From Streptomyces sp. NBC_00390 (lineage in GTDB: Bacteria; Actinomycetota; Actinomycetes; Streptomycetales; Streptomycetaceae): 64,000 bases of DNA. The first letter of the stretch is position 1. Each line of letters begins with the position of its first letter. This document shows, one piece after another, positions 33,664 to 42,873 of this stretch. Position numbers and translations under genes: made by a program. Below the pieces are notes generated by a model. It was not told the DNA's origin. It ran no database searches and was given only the letters and a program-made list of their open reading frames with translations. Location of the stretch: positions 8,246,001 through 8,310,000 of the forward strand of contig NZ_CP107945.1 of the NCBI RefSeq assembly GCF_036057275.1, read 5' to 3'.

Positions 33664-34302
33664 TCACGTGGTCTCGTCTCCGGTGGCGAGGATGGTGCGG
33701 CAGGCCGCGAAGAGCCGTGCGCAGCGCTGCGCCATGGCTTCGGGCGACTGGTCAGGGTGGTTGACCCACCAGCGGACCAGGGCGGTGCACAGGCCGCGCC
33801 AGGCGTATTTGAGGGCGTCGGCGTCAAGCGGGTCGTTGGATCCAGCCGCGTGCAGGAGGCCGGCGGTGCCGATCGCGGCGAGGTCGTCGATGGCGCCGCG
33901 GTAGTACCCCGCGCGATGGGCGGCGTCGCTGTCGGGCGGCAGCGTGGCGTCGTAGAGGACGAACCACGCCTCGCGCTGTCCGTCCAGGGCGGTGAACAGG
34001 GCGAGCAGCACGCGCAGGGCGGTGGGCGGCGCGTCGGAGGCCTGTTCGGCCATCGCGGCGCGGATGGCGTCCAGCAGCCGGTCGCCAACCGGGTTCAGGC
34101 AGGCGAGGTAGAGGTCTTGCTTGCTGCCGAAGTACTGGTGCAGCAGTGGCTTGGTGACGCCCACACGGGCGGCGATGGCGGCCACGGTGGTGGCCTCGTA
34201 GCCGTGGCGGCCGAACTCCTCGGTGGCCGCGGCCAGGACCTGTCGTTCGCGCGCGGCCCTGGGCACGCCCTTGGTGCCGGCCCTGGAGGGGAGCGTTGTC
34301 AT
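33664..34302 (-). CDS. TetR-family repressor
   Basis: A 212-residue regulator. The N-terminal HTH (about 17-63) reads ERQVLAAATEEFGRHGYEA, TVAAIAARVGVTKPLLHQYF; the rest is the helical ligand-binding domain. It is divergent from the FAD-oxidase gene with two GGTAA-type inverted repeats in the 68-base gap, so it most likely represses both genes. The ligand is unknown. Confidence 0.88.
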   Translation of the reverse strand: MTTLPSRAGTKGVPRAARERQVLAAATEEFGRHGYEATTVAAIAARVGVTKPLLHQYFGSKQDLYLACLNPVGDRLLDAIRAAMAEQASDAPPTALRVLLALFTALDGQREAWFVLYDATLPPDSDAAHRAGYYRGAIDDLAAIGTAGLLHAAGSNDPLDADALKYAWRGLCTALVRWWVNHPDQSPEAMAQRCARLFAACRTILATGDETT

Positions 34303-34311
34303 GGTCCTGAT

Positions 34312-34347
34312 ATTACCTTAGGGTAATTTTCCGTTGGGTAAGTTACC
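34312..34347. promoter_or_regulatory. Twin TetR operators
   Basis: ATTACCTTAGGGTAAT (34312-34327) is a perfect 6+6 inverted repeat, and GGTAAGTTACC (34337-34347) is a perfect 5+5 inverted repeat with one central base. Both share the half-site GGTAA and lie between the divergent tetR and FAD-oxidase start codons. Confidence 0.75.
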
Positions 34348-34370
34348 TGGACCTCGCTGGGAGCACACTC

Positions 34371-35975
34371 ATGCCTGCCACCCCGTCCGACCCCGGCACC
34401 TCCCGCACCCGCGCCTGGTGGGGCTGGGGCTACGCCGACGCCCACCCCGACGACGCCGAATGCGCCGCCTTGGGCGCCCTGCTGCCGGGCACTCTGGCCC
34501 GCCCGCTGCCGATACCCCGGGTCGCCGACCTGCCCATCGCCCGTCCCGGCGCGACACCCCCGCCCGCACTGGCGCACCTGGTCACCGCCGATCCCGAAGC
34601 GCGCGCCGCCCACGCCATGGGCAAGGCCTACCGCGACGTCATCCGGGCCCTGCGCGGCCGGCCCGGCCGGATCCCCGACCTGGTCGCCCGACCGACCGGC
34701 GACCAGGAGGTGGCCGACCTGCTGGACTGGGCCGGCGGGCACGGCGTGGCCGTCATCCCCTTCGGGGGCGGCTCCTCGGTGGTCGGCGGCGTGGAGTACC
34801 GCGGCGACGCCCACCGCGCCGTGCTGTCGCTCGACCTGACCTCGATGAACCGGGTCCTGGCGATCGACACCGCCAGCCGCTCAGCCCTCATCCAGGCCGG
34901 CGCGCTCGGTCCCGTACTGGAAGAGCAGTTGCGGCCCCACGGCCTCACACTGCGCCACTTCCCGCAGAGCTTCGAGTTCTCCACCCTCGGCGGCTGGCTG
35001 GCCACCCGGGCCGGAGGTCACTACGCCACCGTCCACACCCACATCGACGACTTCGTGCAGGCCCTTCACGTGGTGACGCCCGCCGGAGCGGGCAGGTCCT
35101 GGCGGGTGCCCGCATCCGGTGCCGGACCGTCGCCCGACCGGCTGTTCCTCGGCTCCGAAGGCGCACTCGGCGTCATCACCGAGGCGTGGATGCGCCTGCA
35201 GGAGCGCCCCCGGCACAAGGCCTCGGCGTCCGTGGCCTTTGCCGACTTCCACCAGGCGCTGGACGCGGTGCGTGCCATCGCCCAATCCGACCTCTTCCCA
35301 GCCAACTGCCGCCTGCTCGATTCCGGTGAGGCCGCGCTGTCCGGCGCCGCGCACGACGGCTCCGCCGTCCTGGTCCTGGGCTTCGAATCCGCCACCACCC
35401 GCGTCGACGACCGCCTCACGAGCGCCCTGGACCTGGCCCGCGCCCACGGAGGCCGCGGCGGTGCGCCGACGGCGGACCGCAACGCCCCGGCCGACACGGC
35501 CGTGAGCGCCTGGCGCTCGGCGTTCCTGCGCATGCCCTACCTACGCGACGGCCTGGCCCGCATGGGCGCCGTCATCGAGACTTTCGAGACCGCCGCCACC
35601 TGGGACAAGATTCCCGCCCTGATCGACGCTGTCCGCACCCAGGTCGGCACCGCCGCCTTGAAGGCCACCGGACACCCGGCCACCATCAACTGCCGCCTGA
35701 CCCACGTCTACCCTGACGGCGCCGCCCCCTACTTCACCGTGGCCGTCGCCGGCCGACCCGGCGAAGAGGCCGAGGCCTGGGACGACATCAAAGCCGCCGC
35801 GAGCGACGTCCTGCACCGCTACCGCGCAACCATCACCCACCACCACGCCGTCGGCCGCGACCACCGCCCCGGCTACGACCTCCAGCGCCCGGAGCCCTTC
35901 GCGCTGGCCCTGCGCGCCGCCAAGGACGCCCTGGACCCCCATCGCATCCTCAACCCAGGCGTCCTGATCGACTGA
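34371..35975 (+). CDS. FAD-linked oxidase, alkyl-DHAP-synthase-like
   Basis: A 534-residue flavoprotein of the vanillyl-alcohol-oxidase/PCMH fold. The FAD-binding core is VIPFGGGSSVVGG (about 126-138), then LEEQLRPHGLTLRHFPQSFE and FSTLGGWLATRAGGHYATVH, closely matching alkyldihydroxyacetonephosphate-synthase-like proteins; the C-terminal HHHAVGRDHRPGYD-type active-site segment and DPHRILNPGVL end the domain. Members catalyse flavin-dependent chemistry on lipids or glycolate-like substrates; the Streptomyces proteins paired with this TetR type have no proven substrate. Regulated by the divergent TetR. Confidence 0.85.
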   Translation: MPATPSDPGTSRTRAWWGWGYADAHPDDAECAALGALLPGTLARPLPIPRVADLPIARPGATPPPALAHLVTADPEARAAHAMGKAYRDVIRALRGRPGRIPDLVARPTGDQEVADLLDWAGGHGVAVIPFGGGSSVVGGVEYRGDAHRAVLSLDLTSMNRVLAIDTASRSALIQAGALGPVLEEQLRPHGLTLRHFPQSFEFSTLGGWLATRAGGHYATVHTHIDDFVQALHVVTPAGAGRSWRVPASGAGPSPDRLFLGSEGALGVITEAWMRLQERPRHKASASVAFADFHQALDAVRAIAQSDLFPANCRLLDSGEAALSGAAHDGSAVLVLGFESATTRVDDRLTSALDLARAHGGRGGAPTADRNAPADTAVSAWRSAFLRMPYLRDGLARMGAVIETFETAATWDKIPALIDAVRTQVGTAALKATGHPATINCRLTHVYPDGAAPYFTVAVAGRPGEEAEAWDDIKAAASDVLHRYRATITHHHAVGRDHRPGYDLQRPEPFALALRAAKDALDPHRILNPGVLID

Positions 35976-36176
35976 CAGAACGGCGGCAGACGGGCGAGGG
36001 CGGGTCCGGCCCAACGGCTTTCACTCAGTGGCCCTTTGGGCAGCGGGTACGCCCCGCAACGCCTCTACCCAGACCGCCGCTGTGACCGCCGTGGTCGCTG
36101 CCCCGCTCCCGCCGCCGGTCCGGTCCGGTCGGGGGCGGGCCCGGCGTGTTCGGTGCCGTTCGGCATACTGCCCGGC

Positions 36177-36677
36177 ATGGACACCCGAGCGGTCACCCGC
36201 GCCCACGTGCTGATCACCGCGCAACTGGCGATCGGCGCCGCAGCGCTCGGGGCATGCGGCGGCTACCTCGTGGCCGGGCCCGCGGCCGCGGTCCTCTCCG
36301 GTGTCGTGACCGGTGTCGGAGCATGGGGCGGATCGATTCTGGTGCGCCGTCGCGTCTTCGCCGACCTCGGGCAGGCGGAGCGGGACGCGAACGTCCAGGG
36401 TTACGCCGAGGGACTGTCCCAGGGCGTGCTGTTGGGCATCGCTATGTACCAGGCCGCCGTCTTCCCGCTCACCGGCCCGGCCGGCGTCTCCGGCGAGGAG
36501 CGGCTCGCGCGCCGCACCATTGCGTATCGGATTGCTGCCGACGACGGTCTTCCACACACCGTGCGCACCGCGGCGGCCGCCGCTCTCGAGGCGATCGACC
36601 ACGGCCAGGACCGGCAGGGTGCCCAGGACGCCGTGCAGGCCCTGCACGCGGCGGTCGACGAGCAGCGCTGTCCCTGA
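36177..36677 (+). CDS. Small membrane protein, unknown function
   Basis: A 166-residue protein with two hydrophobic segments near the N-terminus (about 11-35, ITAQLAIGAAALGACGGYLV, and 37-55, AAAVLSGVVTGVGAWGGSIL) followed by a soluble helical domain. I do not recognise a family. MDTRAVTRAH at 36177 is taken as the start; the open frame extends upstream into Arg/Pro-rich sequence with no homology character. Its ribosome binding site is weak. Confidence 0.6.
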   Translation: MDTRAVTRAHVLITAQLAIGAAALGACGGYLVAGPAAAVLSGVVTGVGAWGGSILVRRRVFADLGQAERDANVQGYAEGLSQGVLLGIAMYQAAVFPLTGPAGVSGEERLARRTIAYRIAADDGLPHTVRTAAAAALEAIDHGQDRQGAQDAVQALHAAVDEQRCP

Positions 36678-36709
36678 ATGTCCCCCCTGCCTTTGGTGGC
36701 GTCGCAACG

Positions 36710-36904
36710 TCAGCTGAGCCGGTCGAGAGGCTCGGTGGTCCCTCCGGCGTACAGCCTTGCGGAGAGAGGCTGCCATCGGCCGTTCCGGGCCGGCGGGAGG
36801 AGACCGATCTCGTCGTAGTGCCGCAGGGTCCGGGCGGTCACGCCCGACATCCGGGCCACCTCCGCGATCGACCAGTCCACACGTACGCCTTCAACGGGCG
36901 CCAC
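36710..36904 (-). pseudogene. MerR regulator N-terminal stub
   Basis: VDWSIAEVARMSGVTARTLR followed by HYDEIGLLPPARNG is the winged-helix DNA-binding start of a MerR/TipA-type regulator. After about 45 codons homology is lost (RWQPLSARLYAGG) and a stop follows, so the effector domain is missing. Confidence 0.75.
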
Positions 36905-36964
36905 GGCAGGAGGGCTTTGAGAGGCGGAGCTCCGCCCGTCTTCCTTCGGTCGTCCCGGGCTGGG

Positions 36965-37855
36965 TCAGGGCAGCGGGGTCCCTCCGGTTGCATTGAGGAT
37001 TTCCGCGGTGATGTAGCTGGCTCGGCCGGAGGCGAGGAAGACGTAGGCAGGGGCCATTTCAGCGGGCTGTGCGGGGCGGCCCAGTGGTGACTGCTTTCCG
37101 AATTCGACGGTGTCGGGCATGGTCGCGGGGATAAGTGGCGTCCAGACGGGCCCTGGTGCTACGGCATTGACCCGGATTCCGTCCGGGGCGACCATCTGCG
37201 CCAGGCCTTGCGTGAACGTGACGATGGCGCCCTTTGTCATCGCGTAGTCGAGGAGATGTGGGCTGGGCTTATAGGCCTGAACCGACGCGGAGTTGATGAT
37301 GCTGCCCCCTTTGGGGATGTGTGGCAGTGCCAGTTTCGAGAGCCAGAACATGCCGTAGAGGTTGGTCTTCATCACCCGGTCGAACTGCTCGGTCGAGATG
37401 GCCAGGATGCCGTCGGGCTGGGACATCTGGTAGGCGGCGTTGTTGACCAGGATGTCGATCCGGCCGAACTCGCGTACTGCCTGTTCTATCAGCGCCCTGC
37501 ACTCCCGCTCCTCCCTGATGTCGCACGGCACCGCGACGGCCTTCCGTCCCGCCTCATGGACCAGCCGGGACGTTTCCAGCGCGTCCTCGGTCTCTTCGGT
37601 CAGATGCGTGAACAGCACGTCGGCGCCCTCACGGGCGAAGGCCAGCGCCACAGCCCGGCCGATGCCCGAGTCGCCGCCGGTGATCATCGCGGCCCGGTCC
37701 TTGAGCAGACCGTGTCCCTCGTAGGAGAACTCGCCGTGGTCGGGCGGTGGGTCCATCGGCCCGGTCCACCCGGGGTGGGGCTGTTCTTGGTCTGGAAAGT
37801 CGGGCCGGGGGTGGGCCGTGACAGGGTTCTGTTCCTGGCGGTCCTGCGCAGCCAT
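36965..37855 (-). CDS. SDR oxidoreductase, general-stress-protein 39 type
   Basis: A 296-residue classical/extended short-chain dehydrogenase. Cofactor loop TGGDSGIGRAVALAFA, NNAAYQ, catalytic Ser in SASVQAY and Tyr-Lys in YAMTK are all present. The N-terminal extension with PDQEQPHPGWTGPMDPPPDH is characteristic of the YdaD/YhdF stress-protein subgroup. ATG at 37855 is chosen because AGGAG lies five bases upstream; another ATG six codons earlier is possible. Probably NADP-dependent and stress-inducible; substrate unknown. Confidence 0.9.
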   Translation of the reverse strand: MAAQDRQEQNPVTAHPRPDFPDQEQPHPGWTGPMDPPPDHGEFSYEGHGLLKDRAAMITGGDSGIGRAVALAFAREGADVLFTHLTEETEDALETSRLVHEAGRKAVAVPCDIREERECRALIEQAVREFGRIDILVNNAAYQMSQPDGILAISTEQFDRVMKTNLYGMFWLSKLALPHIPKGGSIINSASVQAYKPSPHLLDYAMTKGAIVTFTQGLAQMVAPDGIRVNAVAPGPVWTPLIPATMPDTVEFGKQSPLGRPAQPAEMAPAYVFLASGRASYITAEILNATGGTPLP

Positions 37856-37946
37856 GGCAACTCCTGAAGGCATGGATATCGATGTGATCGTGTGCGCAGC
37901 TACGCGCTGCTCGTAAGCGTGGGGCTTCGCCTCTGTCAGGCGATCA

Positions 37947-38336
37947 TCAGGGGGCCGGCCTGTGCCGGCTCACAGATTTGTGGGTGTTGCGGGAGACCAG
38001 CAGTTTCTCGCCGGGGCCTGCGACCGTGATCATCGCTGTCCTGACCGGCAGAGAACTGCCACAGGTGGAGAAGAAGGCGTGCTCCGCGCGGACGGCATCT
38101 GCCATCAGGTCCTCCGCCCGTCCAGCGCGCTGGGCGAGTTGCCGGTCATCGATCCCGTCGAGCATCGGGACGTGGCCCGGAAGAGGTCTGCTCCGAGCAC
38201 GTGGAGGACGCGAGGGTCGATGCCCCTGTTTGTGGCTGGGCGGGCCGTGGACCGCGTTTCCCCTGCGGCGGGAATCTTCCGGGGCCTGCAGTACGAGGAC
38301 CTCTGAGTGGTCCGACCTTGCTTCGTGCTTCGTCAT
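37947..38336 (-). pseudogene. Truncated Orn/Lys/Arg decarboxylase
   Basis: From ATG at 38336 (MTKHEARSDHSEVLVL) the frame contains GPPSHKQG, then after two compensating frame changes RGIDPRVLHVLGADLFRA, then back in frame AEDLMADAVRAEHAFFSTCG and GPGEKLLVSRNTHKS, i.e. the beginning of the PLP domain of a type III decarboxylase. It ends shortly after, before the PLP lysine, so it is inactive. Family length is about 480 residues or more. Confidence 0.75.
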
Positions 38337-39883
38337 CCTCCCTCGCCTTCCTCGTCGTACGACTCCAGGGGGTGGACCGCCGGCCCCTGGAGAACGGACC
38401 CGTTCATGTCGAAGCGGGAGCCGTGGCAGGGGCACTCCCACGCGGCTTCGGCTTCGTTGAAGTGGACGATGCAGCCGAGGTGGGTGCAGCGGGCCGACAC
38501 ACGATGCAGGGTGCCGGAGGTATCCCTGTGGACCGCCTGGGGCCCTTCGCCATCGCCACGGATCACCGCCCCCTGGCCCGGTGCGATGTCGTCCACCGAG
38601 TCGGCGCGTCCACCGGGGAGCCGGTCGGCGACGAGATGCCGGGCGGTTTTCGCGCCGAGCCGCAGCATGGAAGTCCCCTCCGCCAGAGGGTGGAAGCGGG
38701 CCGGGTCGTACAGGTCTGCCCAGGGGGACGGGCTGTTCGTGACGAGGGAGGTGAGGAGCCGCGCTGCCATCATGCCGCCGCTCAGTCCCCAGCCGGCGAA
38801 CCCCGTTGCCACGTAAGCGTGGTCGGCTCGCGGGTGGAGGCGGCCCACGAAGGGAACATGGTCGGTGGAGAACGTGTCCTGGGTAGCCCAGCGGTGGGTG
38901 ACGGCGAAGTCCGCGAAATGGTGGTGCGCCCAGTCCGTGAGGACCTGGAAGTGCCAGGCCGCACCTCGGTCCTTCGGGTCCCCCGGTGTGAACTTCTCGC
39001 CCGTGATGATCAGCATGCGCCCGTGTTCGTCGTGCGGGGCGGAGCGGATCGACCGTGTGTTGTTCTCCTCGGTGAGGAACATTCCCTCCGGTGCGAGGCC
39101 CTCCGGGGGCAGTGGTCCCGCGACGACGACCTCCCGTTTGGGCTCCAGCCTGGTGAAGAGCAGTCCGCGGTCGAAGACCGGGTAGTGCGTGGCCACCACC
39201 ACGTCGGTCGCTTCGACGGTGTGACCGGCGCTCGACGTCAGCCTGCAGGGGCTTCCCTCACTCAGGTCCGTCACCCGAGTGCGCTCGAGGATTTTCCCTC
39301 CGTTGCGTATCAGGTCGGCGGCGATGCCGAGGAGGAACTTGCGCGGGTGGAACTGTACTTGGTCGTCCAGGCGCACGGCTCCCGAGACGGGGAAGGGCAG
39401 CGGTGCCTCTTCCACGTAGCGTGCGTCGAGGCCCGCTGCCTGGGCGGCGTCGGCCTCCCGGCGCAGTTCCTCACAGTGCTGCGGATCGGTGGCGTACGTG
39501 TACGCCGCGGCCGGCTCGAGATCGCAGTCGATGCCGAGTTCCCCCGCCAGCTGTCGTACGTGTGCGACTGCGTCCTGCTGGGATTCGGCGTACTGCCGTG
39601 CGGCATCGTCGCCGCGTGTCTTGCGGATCCTGCTGTAGGCCGACCCTTGCAGGGCCGACACCTTGGCCGTGGTGTGACCACTCACCCCGTACGCGATGCG
39701 GTCCGCCTCCAGAAGAGCGACGGTACGGCCTGACCGCGCCAGCTCCCGCGCCGTGCAGAGCCCGGCCATCCCGCCGCCGATCACGGCGACATCTACTCGG
39801 ATGGCGCCTCTCAGGGACGGATACCCGGGCCCCGGGTCGTGCTCCGTCCAGAGGGATCCCCCTGGTTGTCCGGACACGGTCAT
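38333..39883 (-). CDS. FAD-dependent oxidoreductase with C-terminal Rieske domain
   Basis: A 516-residue DAO-type flavoprotein (GlpD/DadA fold) fused to a Rieske [2Fe-2S] domain. FAD loop VDVAVIGGGMAGLCTARELA (about 30-49), then YGVSGHTTAKVSALQG; the C-terminal FVGRLHPRADHAYVATGFAG segment is the usual second FAD contact. The Rieske ligands are CTHLGC and CPCHGSRFD near residues 460-490. MTVSGQPGG at 39883 has GGAGG seven bases upstream. This fusion is common in soil bacteria and may oxidise an amine or sugar acid; substrate unknown. Its stop overlaps the start of the decarboxylase pseudogene. Confidence 0.88.
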   Translation of the reverse strand: MTVSGQPGGSLWTEHDPGPGYPSLRGAIRVDVAVIGGGMAGLCTARELARSGRTVALLEADRIAYGVSGHTTAKVSALQGSAYSRIRKTRGDDAARQYAESQQDAVAHVRQLAGELGIDCDLEPAAAYTYATDPQHCEELRREADAAQAAGLDARYVEEAPLPFPVSGAVRLDDQVQFHPRKFLLGIAADLIRNGGKILERTRVTDLSEGSPCRLTSSAGHTVEATDVVVATHYPVFDRGLLFTRLEPKREVVVAGPLPPEGLAPEGMFLTEENNTRSIRSAPHDEHGRMLIITGEKFTPGDPKDRGAAWHFQVLTDWAHHHFADFAVTHRWATQDTFSTDHVPFVGRLHPRADHAYVATGFAGWGLSGGMMAARLLTSLVTNSPSPWADLYDPARFHPLAEGTSMLRLGAKTARHLVADRLPGGRADSVDDIAPGQGAVIRGDGEGPQAVHRDTSGTLHRVSARCTHLGCIVHFNEAEAAWECPCHGSRFDMNGSVLQGPAVHPLESYDEEGEGG

Positions 39884-40061
39884 TGCTGGACCTCCCGGTT
39901 CCGTGCGGACTGGGCTCTGATTTATCGCCGTGTGTGCACCGGCCCGTCTCTGGGCGGCTACCCGACTCCGCGGCTCTGACCCATCGATGCACCATCCGAA
40001 TGAACGGCGAATAGTTGGGCATACCACCACCTATCGCTGAAACCTGGAACGGAGGGCGATC

Positions 40062-40439
40062 ATGTCGAGGAAGCATCCGCAACACGGCGAGGGGCCCAGC
40101 CGATACAAGGGACGTGACCAGCACGGATGGTCCGAAGACGTCGACGATGCCAATCAGGACAACCCGAGCGGCCACCGGTCCTTCCACCCCGATGAGCATG
40201 CACCTGGCCCCAAGGGGTCGGCCCCGTCTTCTCAGCAGGACAAGGAAGCCTCTCTCTCCGGCACGCCTGTGAAGAGCGAGTCCCGCAGTGGCGAGGACCG
40301 CGGTGGGAAGTCTCAGGAGAAGGGAATGCAGGACAAAGGCCGCCGCGGCCGCTCCCAGCGCCCCAGCGGTTCCAAAGACTCCTCGGCCTTTACCGGGGTC
40401 GACCCGCAGGACCCGCCCACCAGTCCTTCCGGACGGTGA
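40062..40439 (+). CDS. Hydrophilic, intrinsically disordered small protein
   Basis: A 125-residue protein almost devoid of hydrophobic residues (rich in Gly, Ser, Asp, Lys, Arg, His, Gln) with no predicted fold, for example GRDQHGWSEDVDDANQDNP. It resembles hydrophilin/stress-type disordered proteins, but I assign no family. GGAGG upstream of the ATG supports translation. It faces away from the flavoprotein gene, so the 178-base gap is a divergent promoter region. Confidence 0.65.
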   Translation: MSRKHPQHGEGPSRYKGRDQHGWSEDVDDANQDNPSGHRSFHPDEHAPGPKGSAPSSQQDKEASLSGTPVKSESRSGEDRGGKSQEKGMQDKGRRGRSQRPSGSKDSSAFTGVDPQDPPTSPSGR

Positions 40440-40572
40440 GGGCAGCGCCGACCTCGAATGCGTCGCGGTGGCGGTGATCTGCCGGTCACCAGCTTGGGGG
40501 CAGAGAGACGTGGGGGTGGGGGGTGGGGTGCGTGACGGCTCGCGGCCGACCCGACCTGCGACGTTTACTGCG

Positions 40573-40975
40573 CAGGAGAACTACACGCATGCTGTTCGGT
40601 GCCGTTCTCTGATCCCGTTGAGTAGTTCGGGACGGGGACCGGGGAGGTGGGCGGGTGCCAGGTGAGAATCCAGCCGGCGGTAAGCACCGCCGCGCCGCCT
40701 GCCAGGGCGATTGCGCCGCCTGTTCCGATGCCTGCGGCCACCGAGCCGAAGCAGGCCGGCCCGACGCCCTGCAGCGTCATGCTGCCGGAGCCGAGCAGAC
40801 CGAAGGCCTGGCCCTGGCCATCCTGCGGCAGGGCGTCCAGGAACGGCCGTTGCAGGCCGAGACCGAAGGCTAATCCGAAGCCGCAGAGCAGCAGCAGACA
40901 GGACGAGACGCCCACTCCGGGCTCGGTAGCGAAGCCGACCAGCGGCAGTCCCGTCAGCGCAAACAACGGGACTAC
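40573..40975 (-). pseudogene. MFS transporter C-terminal remnant
   Basis: LFALTGLPLVGFATEPGVGV, LLLCGFGLAFGLGLQRPFLD and AIALAGGAAVLTAGWILTW are three hydrophobic helices and a loop typical of the last third of a major-facilitator protein. The 5' two thirds are missing; the break coincides with the break in the divergent ArsR gene. Confidence 0.7.
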
Positions 40976-41505
40976 CGCGCAGTGCTGGACTCGACGGACG
41001 CCGTCTCCAGGATCGCCGAGGCGATGGACCAGGCGTGGCACGAGCTGCTCGCCACGGACTGGCCGCAACTGCGCACGATTTGTGAGCGCGATGTCGTGCA
41101 CCGGGTGGGTGTGATCGGCGAACACGGATGGGCCACGACCATCGAGAGCCTGCACCCGGGCATCGCCTGGCGCGCCGGCGGTATCGAGCTCGGCTTCTTC
41201 CGAGGCGGAACAGTCCGTCTCGCCGGCGACGGGCTACTGCTGATCCCTTCGGTCTTCGTCGGGAATATCGCCGCCCACCTGGAAGACCCCTGGCCCAGGA
41301 CCTTGGTCTATCCTGCCCGCGGCACCGCCGCCCTGTGGGGCGAACAGGAGACTGTCCCCCAACCGGACGCGCTGACCGCTCTGGTCGGCCGGGCCCGAGC
41401 CCGGCTGCTGGTGGCGCTGGACGCGTCCGCGCCCGGTCCGGACGGTCGGTGCTCTACCGGCGCACCCCGCTCGGCGAGGCACTGGTCGGCGGTTCGGGCT
41501 GAGGG
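40962..41505 (+). pseudogene. ArsR-type (DUF5937) regulator, truncated and internally deleted
   Basis: RDYRAVLDSTDAVSRIAEAM at the start, LLLIPSVFVGNIAAHLEDPW, TLVYPARGTAALW and ALVGRARARLLVALDA match the DUF5937-containing ArsR proteins of Streptomyces. The N-terminus is missing, and the HTH recognition region between LLVALDA and RSGRSVLYRRTPLGEALV has been deleted with a frameshift. It cannot bind DNA as an intact ArsR protein would. Confidence 0.75.
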
Positions 41506-41516
41506 CTCAGATCAGC

Positions 41517-42330
41517 ACTGTTTTTTGATGCGCCGCCAGCAGATGATTGCGCAGCCGAGGGTGAGGAAGGCCTGGTGGATGTCGGCGCGGATTTCCCAGC
41601 GGATACGCAGTCGGCGGAACCAGCGCAGAAGTGCGAAGGCCGCTTCGACGACCCAGCGGTTCTTGCCCAGGCCGCTTCCGTGCTCGGTGCCGCGCCGGGC
41701 GATGAGCGGACGGATGCCCAGCTCACGGACCTGGCGGCGGTAGACGTCGTGGTCGTAACCGCGGTCGGCGTAGAGGACGTCGGGGGCGCTGACGGGGTCG
41801 TCCGCGCTTGCCGCGGATGGGCGGTACGGCGTGGATCAGGGGCAGGAGCTGGGTGACGTCGTTGCGGTTGCCACCGGTCACGGTGGCGGCCAGGGGTATG
41901 CCGTGGACGTCGACAATGACGTGGTGCTTGCTGCCCGTCCTGCCCCGGTCCACTGGCGAGGGCCCGGTGGCGTCTCCGCCCTTCAGGGCCCGCAGGTGGG
42001 AGCCGTCGACGGAGGCGCGGGACAGGTCCAAGGCGTCGCCAGCTCGGAGTTCGGCGAGCAGGAGTTCGTGCAACTGCTGCCACACGCCGGCCTCCTTCCA
42101 GTCGCGCAGTCGCCGCCAGCAGGTCATCCCGGAGCCGAAGCCCAGCTCCTGCGGCAGGACTCCCACCGGCTCCCCGTGTACAGCACGAACAGGATCCCGC
42201 ACATGGCCCTGCGCTGGTCAAGCCGTTTGCGTCCGGGATAGCGGTAGCGCCGCTCCGCTGCCGGGAGCAGCGGTTCAATCCGCTCCCGCAGCCCGTCCTC
42301 GCCCTCCCACGGCTTGCGCTTCACCGCCCC
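41517..42330 (-). mobile_element. IS5-family insertion sequence, transposase with two frameshifts
   Basis: Nearly complete transposase: VKRKPWEGEDGLRERIEPLL and YPGRKRLDQRRAMCGILFVL at the 5' end (from about 42330); after a frameshift near 42150 LPQELGFGSGMTCWRRLRDW, DGSHLRALKGGDATGPSPVD, GRTGSKHHVIVDVHGIPLA, TVTGGNRNDVTQLLPLIHAV; after a second frameshift near 41800 YADRGYDHDVYRR, RRGTEHGSGLGKNRWVVEAA, RRLRIRWEIRADIHQAFLTL. The DDE residues are distributed over all three frames. The terminal inverted repeats could not be fixed by eye. Probably inactive. Confidence 0.8.
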
Positions 42331-42489
42331 AGAAGCCGTCGCACACCCCCGCACCCCGCCGACACCGATACGAGGAAAGCACAGGCTGACAGACAGTCAT
42401 TCCCGGTAGCTCATTGTGTTAGGAGTCCTGAGCCGAGGACCCGAAACAGACAGGAGCGGCCGTTGGCCAGCATGGCGGGTCGGTGTCCT

Positions 42490-42860
42490 GATCAAGGTTG
42501 GGGCTGTCCAGGGAGGTTGCGCTGTACCCCGGCGGCGGCGATGAGGCCGTCTCTCACCTCTCCTTCGCTGCGCTTGAGGTGGGCGGCCAATTCGTCGAGA
42601 GTGGGGTCGCGGTCGAGCCGGGTGGCGAGGTGCTCTTTGGCTTTGGCGAGTTCTACGCGGAGTTCCTGCAGGCGGAGGGACGTGGATGTCCCAGCAGGCG
42701 TCGCGGAAGCAGCGCATGATTTTGCCGCGGATGTACGGCAGGGCGAAGGAGGTGAAGGCCACCCTCGGCTGATGTCGAGCCGGTCGATGGCCTTGATCAG
42801 GCCGATCGTGCCGACTTGCACGATGTCCTCGATCTCGCACGCAAGCCGCGTGTCCGGCCT
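42490..42860 (-). pseudogene. SigB/SigF-type sigma factor fragment
   Basis: VQVGTIGLIKAIDRLDISRG (region 2.2), then in a second frame FTSFALPYIRGKIMRCFRDA and CWDIHVP (regions 2.3-2.4/3), and back in the first frame LATRLDRDPTLDELAAHLKR. These belong to a stress/sporulation sigma factor of the SigB/SigF group. Both ends and region 4 are missing and two frame changes are present. Confidence 0.75.
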
Positions 42861-42873
42861 GTGGCCTCGGTTC

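Noticed and set aside
41517..42330. Programmed frameshifting in the IS5 transposase
   Set aside because: Some IS5-group elements use it, but I see no slippery site at either frame change and two changes are needed; decay is simpler.
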